Below, one piece after another: positions 7,850 to 16,053 of a DNA stretch of 33,631 bases. The notes beneath the pieces were generated by a model, which did no database searches, was not told where the DNA came from, and saw nothing but the letters and a program-made list of their open reading frames with translations. The stretch's first letter is position 1. Each line of letters begins with the position of its first letter. Made by a program: the position numbers and the translations under genes. The DNA comes from Defluviitaleaceae bacterium (GTDB taxonomy: Bacteria; Bacillota; Clostridia; Lachnospirales; WRAX01), in contig WRBK01000021.1 in NCBI GenBank assembly GCA_009784575.1, positions 1 to 33,631 on the forward strand, read 5' to 3'.

Positions 7850-8884
7850 TTAATACAAAGACCCGCTATTGACGATGGGCTGTGCCTCGCGGCTACCACA
7901 TAACACCACAAGCAAATTGGATACCATAGCCGCCTTGCGCTCCTCATCCAAATGCACCACATTTCCTTCTGCCAAGCGGTCTAGCGCAAGCTCTACCATG
8001 CCCACAGCACCCTCAACAAGCAGTTGCTTAGCATCTATCGTGGCCTTAGCTTGCTGACGTTGTAACATAGCCGCGGCAATTTCTGGTGCATAGGCTAAAT
8101 GGGTTATACGAGCCTCCATAATTTCAAGCCCAGCAACATCCACTTTAGATTGTATTTCATCACGCAGCATATTTGCTATCTCATGACCGCTGCCACGAAG
8201 GGTCTTTTCGCTTTCGTCGCCTTCACCAACCGCATCATATGGATATAACCTAACGATATTGCGCAATGCGCTGTCACATTGAATAGATAGAAATTCTTTG
8301 TAATTATCTACATCAAATACAGCCTTAGCGGTGTTTACAACACGCCAAATCACAACAATGCTAATAATGATTGGATTGCCCAAAGCATCATTGATTTTCT
8401 GCTGGTCATTAGAAAGCGTAATAGTCTTTAATGAGATTTTTCTGTTATCACGCGTAAGATTCACAGGCAGACCTGTTAGCTGTGAGACAGCAGAAGCAGC
8501 GGGCTGGTCTAATGTTTGTGTAGACGTACCTTTTGCGGGATTTACAGCTTGAGAAAAAGGATTTACAAAGAAAAATCCTTCATGCTTGATAGTTCCAATA
8601 TACTTACCAAAAAGCGCAAGCACCAAAGCTTCGTTAGGCTTAACAATTTTAAGACCCATATACAAAATGGGACCGATGATGATGGCATAAGCAAAGCCTC
8701 CAATGATAGCCGCAACCCATATAGCGGAATGCCCATGACTGGCAAACTGCATAATGGCATGAATTATTAAAACTATAGCTCCCAAAATCAATGCGGTATT
8801 AATAACAAGCATAGCCATGCCGCTACCTGGGCGAAGAGCAATTTCCTCATGTTTACCTTGCTTTACCTTTGTGTTTTCATGCAT
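7850..8884 (-). CDS. SPFH/band 7 membrane protein
   Basis: A 344-residue stomatin/prohibitin/flotillin-superfamily protein. Two hydrophobic segments (about residues 22-44 and 50-72) anchor it. The SPFH domain starts near MGLKIVKPNEALVLALFGKYIGT and continues through PIIISIVVIWRV. A helical stretch follows with EIMEARITHLAYAPEIAAAMLQRQQA, the usual oligomerisation region. SPFH proteins form ring scaffolds in the membrane and often partner with proteases; the partner is unknown here. The start is ATG at 8884, placed by GGAGGTG six bases upstream; a longer frame beginning at 8899 would start within that ribosome binding site. It is transcribed away from polA and followed by the RHH gene. Confidence 0.85.
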   Translation of the reverse strand: MHENTKVKQGKHEEIALRPGSGMAMLVINTALILGAIVLIIHAIMQFASHGHSAIWVAAIIGGFAYAIIIGPILYMGLKIVKPNEALVLALFGKYIGTIKHEGFFFVNPFSQAVNPAKGTSTQTLDQPAASAVSQLTGLPVNLTRDNRKISLKTITLSNDQQKINDALGNPIIISIVVIWRVVNTAKAVFDVDNYKEFLSIQCDSALRNIVRLYPYDAVGEGDESEKTLRGSGHEIANMLRDEIQSKVDVAGLEIMEARITHLAYAPEIAAAMLQRQQAKATIDAKQLLVEGAVGMVELALDRLAEGNVVHLDEERKAAMVSNLLVVLCGSREAQPIVNSGSLY

Positions 8885-8905
8885 ATTTAACACCTCCAAT
8901 TATTT

Positions 8906-8924
8906 TGATATCATAATGATATCA
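8906..8924. promoter_or_regulatory. Tandem 8-bp palindromes (candidate operator)
   Basis: TGATATCA occurs at 8906-8913 and again at 8917-8924, 11 bp centre to centre, which is about one helical turn. The second copy overlaps the -10 box of the SPFH promoter. Tandem short palindromes one turn apart are the classic site for cooperative ribbon-helix-helix dimers such as MetJ, and the operon encodes an RHH protein. Confidence 0.5.
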
Positions 8925-8944
8925 TATACATATCTTGTTGTCAA
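8916..8944 (-). promoter_or_regulatory. Promoter of the SPFH-RHH operon
   Basis: On the minus strand TTGACA (8944-8939), a 17-base spacer and TATCAT (8921-8916) form a good housekeeping promoter. Its -35 box overlaps that of polA on the other strand, so the two promoters may compete for polymerase. Confidence 0.7.
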
Positions 8945-8966
8945 GACTTTTTTTTCATGTTATAAT
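8938..8966 (+). promoter_or_regulatory. Promoter of polA
   Basis: TTGTCA at 8938-8943, exactly 17 bases, then TATAAT at 8961-8966. Initiation near 8973 gives a short leader to the polA start at 8998 and rules out the upstream in-frame starts. Confidence 0.75.
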
Positions 8967-8997
8967 TATTTTCATGACACAATCTTTGGAGAAAATT

Positions 8998-11661
8998 ATG
9001 GAAAACAAAAAACTAATGTTGCTTGATGGGCTAAGCCTGATAAACCGTGCTTTTTATGCATTGCCGCCACTTACGACCAAAGAAGGCCTTCCAACTAATG
9101 CCATCATAGGGTTTTTAAATATAATGCTAAAGCTTATAGATGAAGAAACACCAGAATATGTGGCTGTTGCTTTCGACTTACCCGCGCCAACTTTTAGACA
9201 TAAGCAATACGAAGAATACAAAGCTACGCGCAAATCTTTCCCAGATGAATTGAAACAACAAATACCCATGTTAAAAGAGCTACTAAAAGCTATGGACGTA
9301 GCTATCGTGCAAGAGGAAGGCTATGAGGCGGACGATATAATGGGTACGCTGGCAACATATGCAGAGACGGTGGGGTATGAAGTGGCTGTGGTCACGGGAG
9401 ATAGAGACTTACTGCAAATTGTGACAGATAGAATTAAAGTTCGTATCCCTAAAACAAGCAAAGGTCAAACCACCACAGAGGATTATTACGCCGCGGATTT
9501 TGTAGAAAAAATGGGCATTACACCGCGCGAATATATAGATATGAAGGCACTGATGGGGGATGCATCGGACAATATCCCTGGCGTGCCATCCATAGGTGAA
9601 AAGACCGCGCTTAAAATAATAATGGAGCATAGCAATATTGAGACTGCTATTGCAAATGTGGACAACATAAAGCCCCCCCGCGCCGCACAAAATTTGCGTG
9701 ACTTTGCTGACCAAGCGCGACTGTCCAAGGAGCTTGCAACAATTATGCTAGATGCCAAGATAGATGCTGATATTTCCAAGCTGCTGCTAGGCGACATCAT
9801 GAATCCTGATGCTTTAACAGAATTTAGACGGCTTGAGCTAAAATCTATGCTAAAGCGTGCACAAGCAGCGGGTAAATCAATAGATGCAACACCCGTAGGT
9901 TCGACTCTCGGTCGCCAGGCAACCCAAGGACGAATCATAAACCTCAATGAGTGGAATAGCTTCCTATCTGGAATAGGCGAGGGAGCTACCTGCTTTTATC
10001 GCCTATCTATAGAAAATGGCGAAATTGTAGGTATTGCTGCCCAATATGATGATAATTTGGTATATCTTCCAAACACCAGCAATAGCGATTTCTTTGCCGC
10101 AATAATACCATTTTTTGAGAGCGACTGCAAAGTGGTTGCCTTTGATGCCAAAAAAGACATAAACCTATTACGCCGCCACGGAGTGACCAAGTATAATCTT
10201 GCTTTTGACCTGCTTTTGGCGGGATATCTGCTTAATAATGTGAAAGATGGCGATAATCTGAATGATGTGTCACTAGAATATCTAGGGAGCGGCATTGCCA
10301 TGACCTATGCTAGCGAAGCACAAATTAGTTTATTGGATGAACCTATTGACAACACTCAGGAAGCGGCGGAAGCGGCTTTTGCACAAATTACTGTTATCAC
10401 GCAGGTGTATCCCATAATGATAGAGGCTCTAGGTGAGCAAAATCTTAACTCATTATATTATGAGGTGGAACTGCCGCTTTTGCATGTGCTAGCAGATATG
10501 GAGTGCCTAGGCGTGCGATGTGATGGCGAATTTATCAGAGATTATGGTAGCAAATTAACCACTGTGATAGACCGCCTAACAGCAGAAATTCATAATATGG
10601 CAGGTAGTGAGTTTAATATAAACTCCACGAAACAACTGGCCAAAGTGCTTTTTGAGGACATGGGCATTCGTAGTATCAAAAAAACAAAGACAGGTCATAG
10701 TACCAATGTGGAGGTGCTGGAGAAGCTAGCGCGAGAACACGAAATTGCCCAGAAAATATTAGAATACCGCAGCCATACAAAGCTACGCAGCACCTATGTA
10801 GATGGGTTGCTAGCTGTAATTGGTGAAGATGGCAAAATACACACTACATTTAATCAAGCGACAGCCGCCACGGGTCGCCTATCTTCCGTTGAGCCAAATT
10901 TGCAGAATATTCCCGTGCGCACATTGCTTGGGCGTGAGTTGCGCCGTGCATTTGTTCCCAGCGAGGGCTTTGTGTTTGTAGATGCGGACTATAGCCAAAT
11001 TGAACTAAGAGTATTGGCGCATCTATCTCAAGATGAAACCTTTGTCGAGGCTTTCAAGCAAAATCAAGATGTCCATCGCATAACCGCCGCGAGGGTGTTC
11101 CATGTGCCATTTGATGACGTAACAGATGAAATGCGCCGCATAGCAAAAGCTGTAAACTTCGGCATTGTATATGGCATCTCAGCATTTAGCCTTGCTGATG
11201 ATATAAAAGTGAGCGTGCGCGAGGCTGATGGTTTTATCGAAAATTACTTTGTGAGATATCCTGATGTGAAAAGATATATAGACACGGCCGTAGCCGATGC
11301 CAAGCAAAAAGGCTATGCCGAAACCATATTTGGTCGCCGCAGAAATATACCAGAACTTGCCCAAGCTAATTTCAATACGCGTAGTTTTGGCGAACGTGCC
11401 GCTATGAATATGCCCGTGCAAGGCACAGCGGCAGATATCATTAAGATTGCCATGATAAAGGTGCATAACAGACTGGTCAAAGAGGAATTGGAATCGCGAC
11501 TGATACTGCAAGTTCATGACGAATTGCTAATCGAAGCAAAGCCAGATGAGGTAGATAAGGTAAAAGATATATTGATGGACGAAATGGAGAATGCTGTTAG
11601 CTTGAGTGTGCCACTGTCCATTGATATTAGCACAGGGAAGAGTTGGTATGATGCTAAATAA
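8998..11661 (+). CDS. polA: DNA polymerase I
   Basis: Fills gaps and removes RNA primers in replication and repair. The 887-residue protein has the standard three parts. The N-terminal 5'-3' exonuclease (about 1-290) begins MLLDGLSLINRAFYALPP and has the GDRDLLQI and GDASDNIPGVPSIGEKTA motifs. A middle 3'-5' exonuclease-like domain (about 315-480) follows, then the polymerase with motif A DADYSQIELR (D662), motif B RRIAKAVNFGIVYG (from 713) and motif C QVHDELLIE (D841). In the middle domain the expected Asp-x-Glu is replaced by FYRLSIENG (from 333), so proofreading is probably lost, as in Bacillus and Thermus enzymes. The start is ATG 8998 with GGAG at 8988. coaE overlaps its end. Confidence 0.97.
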   Translation: MENKKLMLLDGLSLINRAFYALPPLTTKEGLPTNAIIGFLNIMLKLIDEETPEYVAVAFDLPAPTFRHKQYEEYKATRKSFPDELKQQIPMLKELLKAMDVAIVQEEGYEADDIMGTLATYAETVGYEVAVVTGDRDLLQIVTDRIKVRIPKTSKGQTTTEDYYAADFVEKMGITPREYIDMKALMGDASDNIPGVPSIGEKTALKIIMEHSNIETAIANVDNIKPPRAAQNLRDFADQARLSKELATIMLDAKIDADISKLLLGDIMNPDALTEFRRLELKSMLKRAQAAGKSIDATPVGSTLGRQATQGRIINLNEWNSFLSGIGEGATCFYRLSIENGEIVGIAAQYDDNLVYLPNTSNSDFFAAIIPFFESDCKVVAFDAKKDINLLRRHGVTKYNLAFDLLLAGYLLNNVKDGDNLNDVSLEYLGSGIAMTYASEAQISLLDEPIDNTQEAAEAAFAQITVITQVYPIMIEALGEQNLNSLYYEVELPLLHVLADMECLGVRCDGEFIRDYGSKLTTVIDRLTAEIHNMAGSEFNINSTKQLAKVLFEDMGIRSIKKTKTGHSTNVEVLEKLAREHEIAQKILEYRSHTKLRSTYVDGLLAVIGEDGKIHTTFNQATAATGRLSSVEPNLQNIPVRTLLGRELRRAFVPSEGFVFVDADYSQIELRVLAHLSQDETFVEAFKQNQDVHRITAARVFHVPFDDVTDEMRRIAKAVNFGIVYGISAFSLADDIKVSVREADGFIENYFVRYPDVKRYIDTAVADAKQKGYAETIFGRRRNIPELAQANFNTRSFGERAAMNMPVQGTAADIIKIAMIKVHNRLVKEELESRLILQVHDELLIEAKPDEVDKVKDILMDEMENAVSLSVPLSIDISTGKSWYDAK

Positions 11662-12232
11662 TAAACCAAAAATTATTGGGATAACAGGTGGTAGTGGTGT
11701 TGGCAAAGGAGAGGCATGCAGGTTATTAGCTTGCCGTGGCATGGAAATAATTGATACAGATAGTTTGTCACATCGCGTTATTTTACGAGGAAATGCCGCC
11801 TATGATGAAATCTTGCAAGAATTTGGTGGCGATATTCTGGGTGAAAATAGCGAAATAGACCGCAAGAAGCTAGGAGCAATAGTGTTTTCTAATAAAGCTA
11901 AACTGGCTATGCTTTCTTCAATAGTACACAAATATGTACAAAAAGAATGTGAAGAAATCATCAGCAATACGACCAATAGCATCATTGTGATTGATGCCCC
12001 CGCCCTAGTGGAAGCTAATATGCAAGGCATATGCGACCTTGTTATAGGCGTTTTTGCGAAGCGAGACATTCGTGTTGAGCGTATAATGGAGAGGGATGGT
12101 ATAGGTCGCGATGCCGCCCAAATGCGTATCAATAGCCAGATGACAGATGATGTATTGCGCGGCTATATAGATATTGCAATTGACAACAACGGCACTTTAC
12201 AAGAGCTGGAGGAAAAAGTTCGTGAGATTTAG
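11648..12232 (+). CDS. coaE: Dephospho-CoA kinase
   Basis: Phosphorylates dephospho-CoA on the ribose 3'-hydroxyl with ATP, the last step of CoA synthesis, in the cytoplasm. The 194-residue protein has a P-loop IIGITGGSGVGKGE at the N-terminus, the DTDSLSH motif, and the lid region with FAKRDIRVERIMERDGIGRDAAQMRINSQM. The Walker A serine after GK is Gly here (GKGE), a variant I associate with clostridial CoaE proteins. The start is ATG 11648 (an adjacent ATG at 11651 is possible) with GGGAAGAG upstream, inside the end of polA; polA-coaE linkage is common in Firmicutes. Its end overlaps the next gene by 11 bases. Confidence 0.92.
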   Translation: MMLNNKPKIIGITGGSGVGKGEACRLLACRGMEIIDTDSLSHRVILRGNAAYDEILQEFGGDILGENSEIDRKKLGAIVFSNKAKLAMLSSIVHKYVQKECEEIISNTTNSIIVIDAPALVEANMQGICDLVIGVFAKRDIRVERIMERDGIGRDAAQMRINSQMTDDVLRGYIDIAIDNNGTLQELEEKVREI

Positions 12233-13817
12233 ATTACAATTTGCTTCAATATTGATACTATTGGCACTATTTTTAACAGGATGTATGGGCGAGCCACCAA
12301 TAGCAACTCCCAATCCTGATTTTGCCGTGAACTTAAACTTGCCAGATGTTGATGTAACGCCGCAAGCTACGCCTATTGTACCAATTACGCCTGTTTCTGG
12401 TGGTCATTTGCATATTACAATGCCTATGGCAGCAACGCTTAACCCGCTCCTAAATTCTGACCCTGATGTGGATGCTGTACTGCGCCTCATTTTTGAACCC
12501 CTAGTGGTGCTAGATGACCAAAAGAGACCGCGCCCAAACCCCGCAATTACGAGGAGCGTGGTGTTTTCGGCTGATGGTGGCTCGCTAGCCGTCAGCTTGC
12601 ACGATGATATATTTTGGGAAGACGGAAGCCCTATCACGGCGGCTGATATTGCGTTTTCCATAGACGTCTTGCGTTTTTCTGCTTCCGAAGGGGCTGTACA
12701 TGTCCATAAAGTAGAAAATATTGTCTCTCACGCTGTTTTGGATACGCGCACAATTCAAATCAACTTGCAAGAGCCATCTTGGTCGATGAAATATATGCTA
12801 AATTTTCCTATTATCCCCGTCGACTATTATAGCGGAACATCCATGACAAATCTTAGGGCAGCGCGAAACATGCATCCTTTAGGCAATGGTCCATTCCGCT
12901 TTTTATCTTATGATGCGGCGGGGTCGCTTGAACTTATATCAAATGAAAACGCCACAGGGGGTATGCCATATATCACAAGAATTACTGCTAAAGTATTACG
13001 CGAAATGGATGGTACGCGTTATGCTTTTGAGCAAGGGTTTTCAGATATTTTGGTATCAAGTCCATATGATTGGGGACGTTACAGCGCAATGGGCAAAACA
13101 CGCGCGGCAGATGTGCTTACAGGTCAATTTGACTTTATAGGCTTTAATGCCAATAGTAGAGTTTTTTCTGACTCTCAAGCACGAGCTGCAGCCGCATTTA
13201 GTTTTGATTTGCAGACGGTTTTGCAAAGATACTATGCTCAAGCAGATGCTACTATTGTGCCAATAAATCCTGAATCATGGCTGGCAGCGTACGATTTGCC
13301 TGAACATCAATTTAATCCTGGTCGCGCCGCCGCATATTTTGGTGGACTGGAGGGGGTTGCACATATAACCATTATTGTGAACGAAGACAATCCAGAAGGT
13401 GTAGGAACGGCTACCATTCTTGCTGATGGACTAACCCAAGCACATGCACGTGTAACCCTTGATGTTTTACCGTTTTCAGACTTTTTAGCGCGGGTAGAAT
13501 CATCAGACTTTGATATCGTGGTAGGTGGAGCTTTAATGTCGCCAGCTCCTGATTTTGGCTTCTTGCAGACGATTTTGGGCTACACATCAGAAGAAATGAG
13601 CCAAACCCTTTGGATGATGCACTTTGCCCTCAGTGAATCTTCGCTAACACAGGCTACTGTGCTAGCACAACATTATGTAGCAGAAAACCTACCCATAATT
13701 GGCATAGCTTTTAGGCGCGAGGTGCTATACACTGCGGGTCATGTGCATGGAAATATACAGATAGGTGCTGGCGATGTTTTTGCGAATATAGGCAACTGGT
13801 TTATCTATCATCCATAA
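12222..13817 (+). CDS. Family 5 (oligopeptide-type) substrate-binding lipoprotein
   Basis: Extracellular solute-binding protein of the OppA/DppA family. It starts at GTG 12222 with GGAGG at 12208-12212, which places the N-terminus exactly at a lipoprotein signal: VRFRLQFASILILLALFLTGC, lipidated Cys at 21. A Pro/Thr-rich linker follows, then the family 5 fold with HITMPMAATLNPLL, LRLIFEPLVVLDD and ISFAIDVL-like helices (here IAFSIDVLRFSA). At 531 residues it has the family length. It overlaps coaE by 11 bases, so translation is coupled, yet no permease or ATPase gene is nearby. The substrate may be peptides, nickel or another small solute; nothing visible decides. The next gene has its own promoter. 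Confidence 0.82.
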   Translation: MRFRLQFASILILLALFLTGCMGEPPIATPNPDFAVNLNLPDVDVTPQATPIVPITPVSGGHLHITMPMAATLNPLLNSDPDVDAVLRLIFEPLVVLDDQKRPRPNPAITRSVVFSADGGSLAVSLHDDIFWEDGSPITAADIAFSIDVLRFSASEGAVHVHKVENIVSHAVLDTRTIQINLQEPSWSMKYMLNFPIIPVDYYSGTSMTNLRAARNMHPLGNGPFRFLSYDAAGSLELISNENATGGMPYITRITAKVLREMDGTRYAFEQGFSDILVSSPYDWGRYSAMGKTRAADVLTGQFDFIGFNANSRVFSDSQARAAAAFSFDLQTVLQRYYAQADATIVPINPESWLAAYDLPEHQFNPGRAAAYFGGLEGVAHITIIVNEDNPEGVGTATILADGLTQAHARVTLDVLPFSDFLARVESSDFDIVVGGALMSPAPDFGFLQTILGYTSEEMSQTLWMMHFALSESSLTQATVLAQHYVAENLPIIGIAFRREVLYTAGHVHGNIQIGAGDVFANIGNWFIYHP

Positions 13818-13825
13818 TCGGCGGC

Positions 13826-13854
13826 TTGATTTTATTGTCTATGCATGATATAAT
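13826..13854 (+). promoter_or_regulatory. Promoter of trpS
   Basis: TTGATT at 13826-13831, 17 bases, then TATAAT at 13849-13854. Transcription would begin near 13861, giving a leader of about 25 bases, too short for a T-box. So this trpS lacks the tRNA-sensing leader often found before Firmicutes trpS genes. Confidence 0.7.
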
Positions 13855-13884
13855 GTTTTTGGACATATGAAGGAGGCAGTTGTT

Positions 13885-14877
13885 ATGGATAAAAAAATCA
13901 TATTTTCTGGTGCGCAGCCCACGGGATACCCCCAGTTGGGCAACTATCTGGGTGCCTTTAAAAACTGGAGCAACCTGCAAGAAGAATACAACTGCTTATA
14001 TTGTGTAGTGGATTTGCACGCTATAACGGTGCGGCAAGTGCCAGCTGATTTGCGCAAAGCATCCCGTAATCTTTTGGCACTATACATTGCTTGTGGACTA
14101 GACCCAGAAAAAAATATTGTCTATATGCAATCTCATTATAGCGGTCACGCGGAGCTTGCATGGATTTTGAATTGCTTTACCTATATGGGCGAGCTTGGGC
14201 GTATGACACAATTTAAAGACAAATCAGCAAAAAATGAAGCAAATATTAATTCGGGCTTGTTTACATATCCTGTTTTGATGGCGGCGGATATCTTGTTATT
14301 TGGCACGCATCTTGTTCCTGTTGGTGAAGACCAACGTCAGCATCTGGAGTTAGCGCGGGATGTTGCTATTCGCTTCAACAATATATATGGCGATGTTTTT
14401 ACAGTGCCTGAGGCATATATAGCCAAGAGCGGTGCAAAAATAATGAGTCTAACACATCCAGAGCAAAAAATGTCGAAATCTGATGATGATAATAGTCAAA
14501 TAAACCTGATGGATTCGCCAGAAGTGGTTATGCGTAAATTTAAGCGAGCCGTGACAGATTCCGATACAGAAATTCGTTATGATAAAGAAAAAAAGCCAGG
14601 CATAAGCAATCTTTTAGAAATTTATGCAAACTCTTGCGGAATCTCGCTTGACAGTGCAATAGCGCATTTTGATGGAAAAAATTACGGTCAGCTAAAAACC
14701 GAAGTAGGCGAGGCTGTGGTAGAAAATGTTATGCAACCAATACAAACCAGTTTTGCTGATATTTCGGCCAATAAAGACTACCTAGATGGGATAATGAAAA
14801 AAAATGCAGAAAAAGCTGCATATATTGGTGAGAAAATTTTAAAAAAAGTGAAGAAAAAAGTAGGATTTGTCGTATAA
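13885..14877 (+). CDS. trpS: Tryptophan--tRNA ligase
   Basis: Charges tRNA-Trp in the cytoplasm. The 330-residue class Ic synthetase has the HIGH-equivalent region IFSGAQPTGYPQLGNYLGA near the N-terminus, the Trp-pocket segment with PVLMAADILLF, the GEDQRQHLELARD motif, and the KMSKS loop EQKMSKSDDDN. The C-terminal helices are complete. The start is ATG 13885 with AGGAGG eight bases upstream; an in-frame ATG at 13867 sits before that site and is less likely. It is first in a run with a YvyF-like gene and the nfeD/floA genes, which follow within 50 bases each. Confidence 0.96.
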   Translation: MDKKIIFSGAQPTGYPQLGNYLGAFKNWSNLQEEYNCLYCVVDLHAITVRQVPADLRKASRNLLALYIACGLDPEKNIVYMQSHYSGHAELAWILNCFTYMGELGRMTQFKDKSAKNEANINSGLFTYPVLMAADILLFGTHLVPVGEDQRQHLELARDVAIRFNNIYGDVFTVPEAYIAKSGAKIMSLTHPEQKMSKSDDDNSQINLMDSPEVVMRKFKRAVTDSDTEIRYDKEKKPGISNLLEIYANSCGISLDSAIAHFDGKNYGQLKTEVGEAVVENVMQPIQTSFADISANKDYLDGIMKKNAEKAAYIGEKILKKVKKKVGFVV

Positions 14878-14920
14878 TTATATGGGGAGTTTTTGCTATT
14901 AGATGAAAGGGGAAATTTTT

Positions 14921-15322
14921 ATGGAAATGGCAAATTGTGTAAGGTGTAGAAAATTGTTTCCTAAATTCAAAGAACCTATTTGCGAAGACTGCAAAAAGAA
15001 AGATGAGGAGCTGTTTAAAATAGTGAAAGACTATTTGGATAGTACACCTAGTGCCACAATACAAGAAATTTCTAACGAAACGGGTGCTTCTACAAAGAAG
15101 ATTTTGGCATGGCTGCGCGAAGGTCGATTGGAGCTTGCAGAAACCACTGGCGATTTAAAATGCAAACAATGTGGCATAGACATCACATCTGGGCAGTTTT
15201 GTGATTCTTGTGTTATGGAAATTAATCGGCAAATTGACGGCATTATTAGCGAAAGACCAAGCGTAGCTAATAATGAGTCTGCAAAAAAGGGCATTGTGAT
15301 GCACACAAAAAATCGTAAATAA
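14921..15322 (+). CDS. YvyF-like zinc-ribbon protein (flagellar-operon family)
   Basis: The 133-residue protein has two cysteine pairs at each end: CVRC and CEDC in the first ~30 residues, and CKQC and CDSC near 80-100. Between them is a helix-turn-helix-like segment (TIQEISNETGASTKKILAWLREGRLE) that recalls MerR-type DNA recognition. This architecture matches the flagellar-operon protein YvyF of Bacillus, which lies beside flgM. Here there is no flgM or other flagellar gene nearby, so the assignment rests on the protein alone. Start ATG 14921 follows AAAGGGG. A 10-bp inverted repeat (15241-15250 and 15266-15275) lies within the coding region. Function unknown; regulatory DNA or RNA binding is plausible. 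Confidence 0.65.
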   Translation: MEMANCVRCRKLFPKFKEPICEDCKKKDEELFKIVKDYLDSTPSATIQEISNETGASTKKILAWLREGRLELAETTGDLKCKQCGIDITSGQFCDSCVMEINRQIDGIISERPSVANNESAKKGIVMHTKNRK

Positions 15323-15368
15323 TGTAATGATATATAGCAATTTAATTATTATATGAAGGGGTGATATT

Positions 15369-15842
15369 ATGTTGTTGATATGGGGTATTGTGTTGATGGT
15401 AATCGGTCTGTTCTTGCTGGTGGTAGACATCTATATCGAGGGCTTTGGCATTTTGGGCATTGTTGCCCTTGTTGTCATAGCTGTTGCCTTGATGATGACA
15501 GCAATGTCTGGAGACCTTGGTGTGTACATTGTTATTGGCAAGATTATTGTAACTGTACCTGGATGCATCCTTTTCTTCCGCTTCCTAAGAAGCAGACAGC
15601 TTGACGGCAAACTAATTCTTACAGAAACACTAGCAGAAGACAAAGTTGATTTATCTGGCTTGGAGTATTTTGTTGGCAAAGAAGGCGTAACAAAAACTGC
15701 CCTGCGCCCACAAGGCACGGTCGACTTTAATGGTGCTGGGGTTGAGGTATGCTCAGAATCCAAGTACATACCAGAAGGCAAGCGCGTTAAGGTTGTGAAT
15801 CTAAATGGCAATAAATTAATGGTGGCTCTTATTGAGAATTAA
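15369..15842 (+). CDS. NfeD-like membrane protein
   Basis: A short NfeD protein of 157 residues. The first ~75 residues are almost entirely hydrophobic (about three membrane passes, beginning MLLIWGIVLMVIGLFLLVVD). The C-terminal ~60 residues form the soluble OB-fold-like domain with GKEGVTKTALRPQGTVDFNG and GKRVKVVNLNGNKLMV. Short NfeD proteins are typically encoded next to flotillin-like genes and cooperate with them in membrane organisation. Here floA is two genes downstream with only a 58-residue gene between. AAGGGGTG precedes the ATG. It lacks the ClpP-like protease domain of long NfeD proteins. I saw no convincing promoter directly upstream, so it may be co-transcribed from trpS. Confidence 0.85.
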   Translation: MLLIWGIVLMVIGLFLLVVDIYIEGFGILGIVALVVIAVALMMTAMSGDLGVYIVIGKIIVTVPGCILFFRFLRSRQLDGKLILTETLAEDKVDLSGLEYFVGKEGVTKTALRPQGTVDFNGAGVEVCSESKYIPEGKRVKVVNLNGNKLMVALIEN

Positions 15843-15854
15843 GGAGGTGACCTT

Positions 15855-16031
15855 ATGGCATACGAAACCAAAGTAATCCTTTCGTTGCTTGCTGACCATA
15901 TTGGGAAGGCAAAAAGCGTAAAAGAAGCATATAATGTCGTTGTTAAGGCGGCGAATGTAGAGGGTTTAAAACTTCCTTCTTATGAGGAGTTTCAAAAGGA
16001 ACTAGAGGAATTGGCACAAGAAGAAAAATAA
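15855..16031 (+). CDS. Small conserved-looking protein between nfeD and floA
   Basis: A 58-residue open frame beginning MAYETKVILSLLADHIGKAK and ending EELAQEEK. AAGGAGGTGA lies just upstream and directly overlaps the nfeD stop region; 22 bases separate it from floA, whose own GGGAGG site follows. This tight packing, plus a mixed amphipathic composition without frame breaks, supports a real gene. It looks soluble and helical, with no signal or membrane segment. I do not recognise the family. It occupies a place in an nfeD-floA operon where Bacillus has no gene between them, so a role with the flotillin is only inferred from position. Confidence 0.7.
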   Translation: MAYETKVILSLLADHIGKAKSVKEAYNVVVKAANVEGLKLPSYEEFQKELEELAQEEK

Positions 16032-16053
16032 TATATTTTAGGGAGGAAAGCTA

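Noticed and set aside
8935-8997. Extended polA N-terminus from an upstream in-frame start
   Set aside because: It would lie within the polA promoter; the GGAG-spaced ATG at 8998 starts exactly at the conserved family N-terminus.
13860-13884. T-box leader before trpS
   Set aside because: The predicted leader is only about 25 bases and has no T-box sequence.
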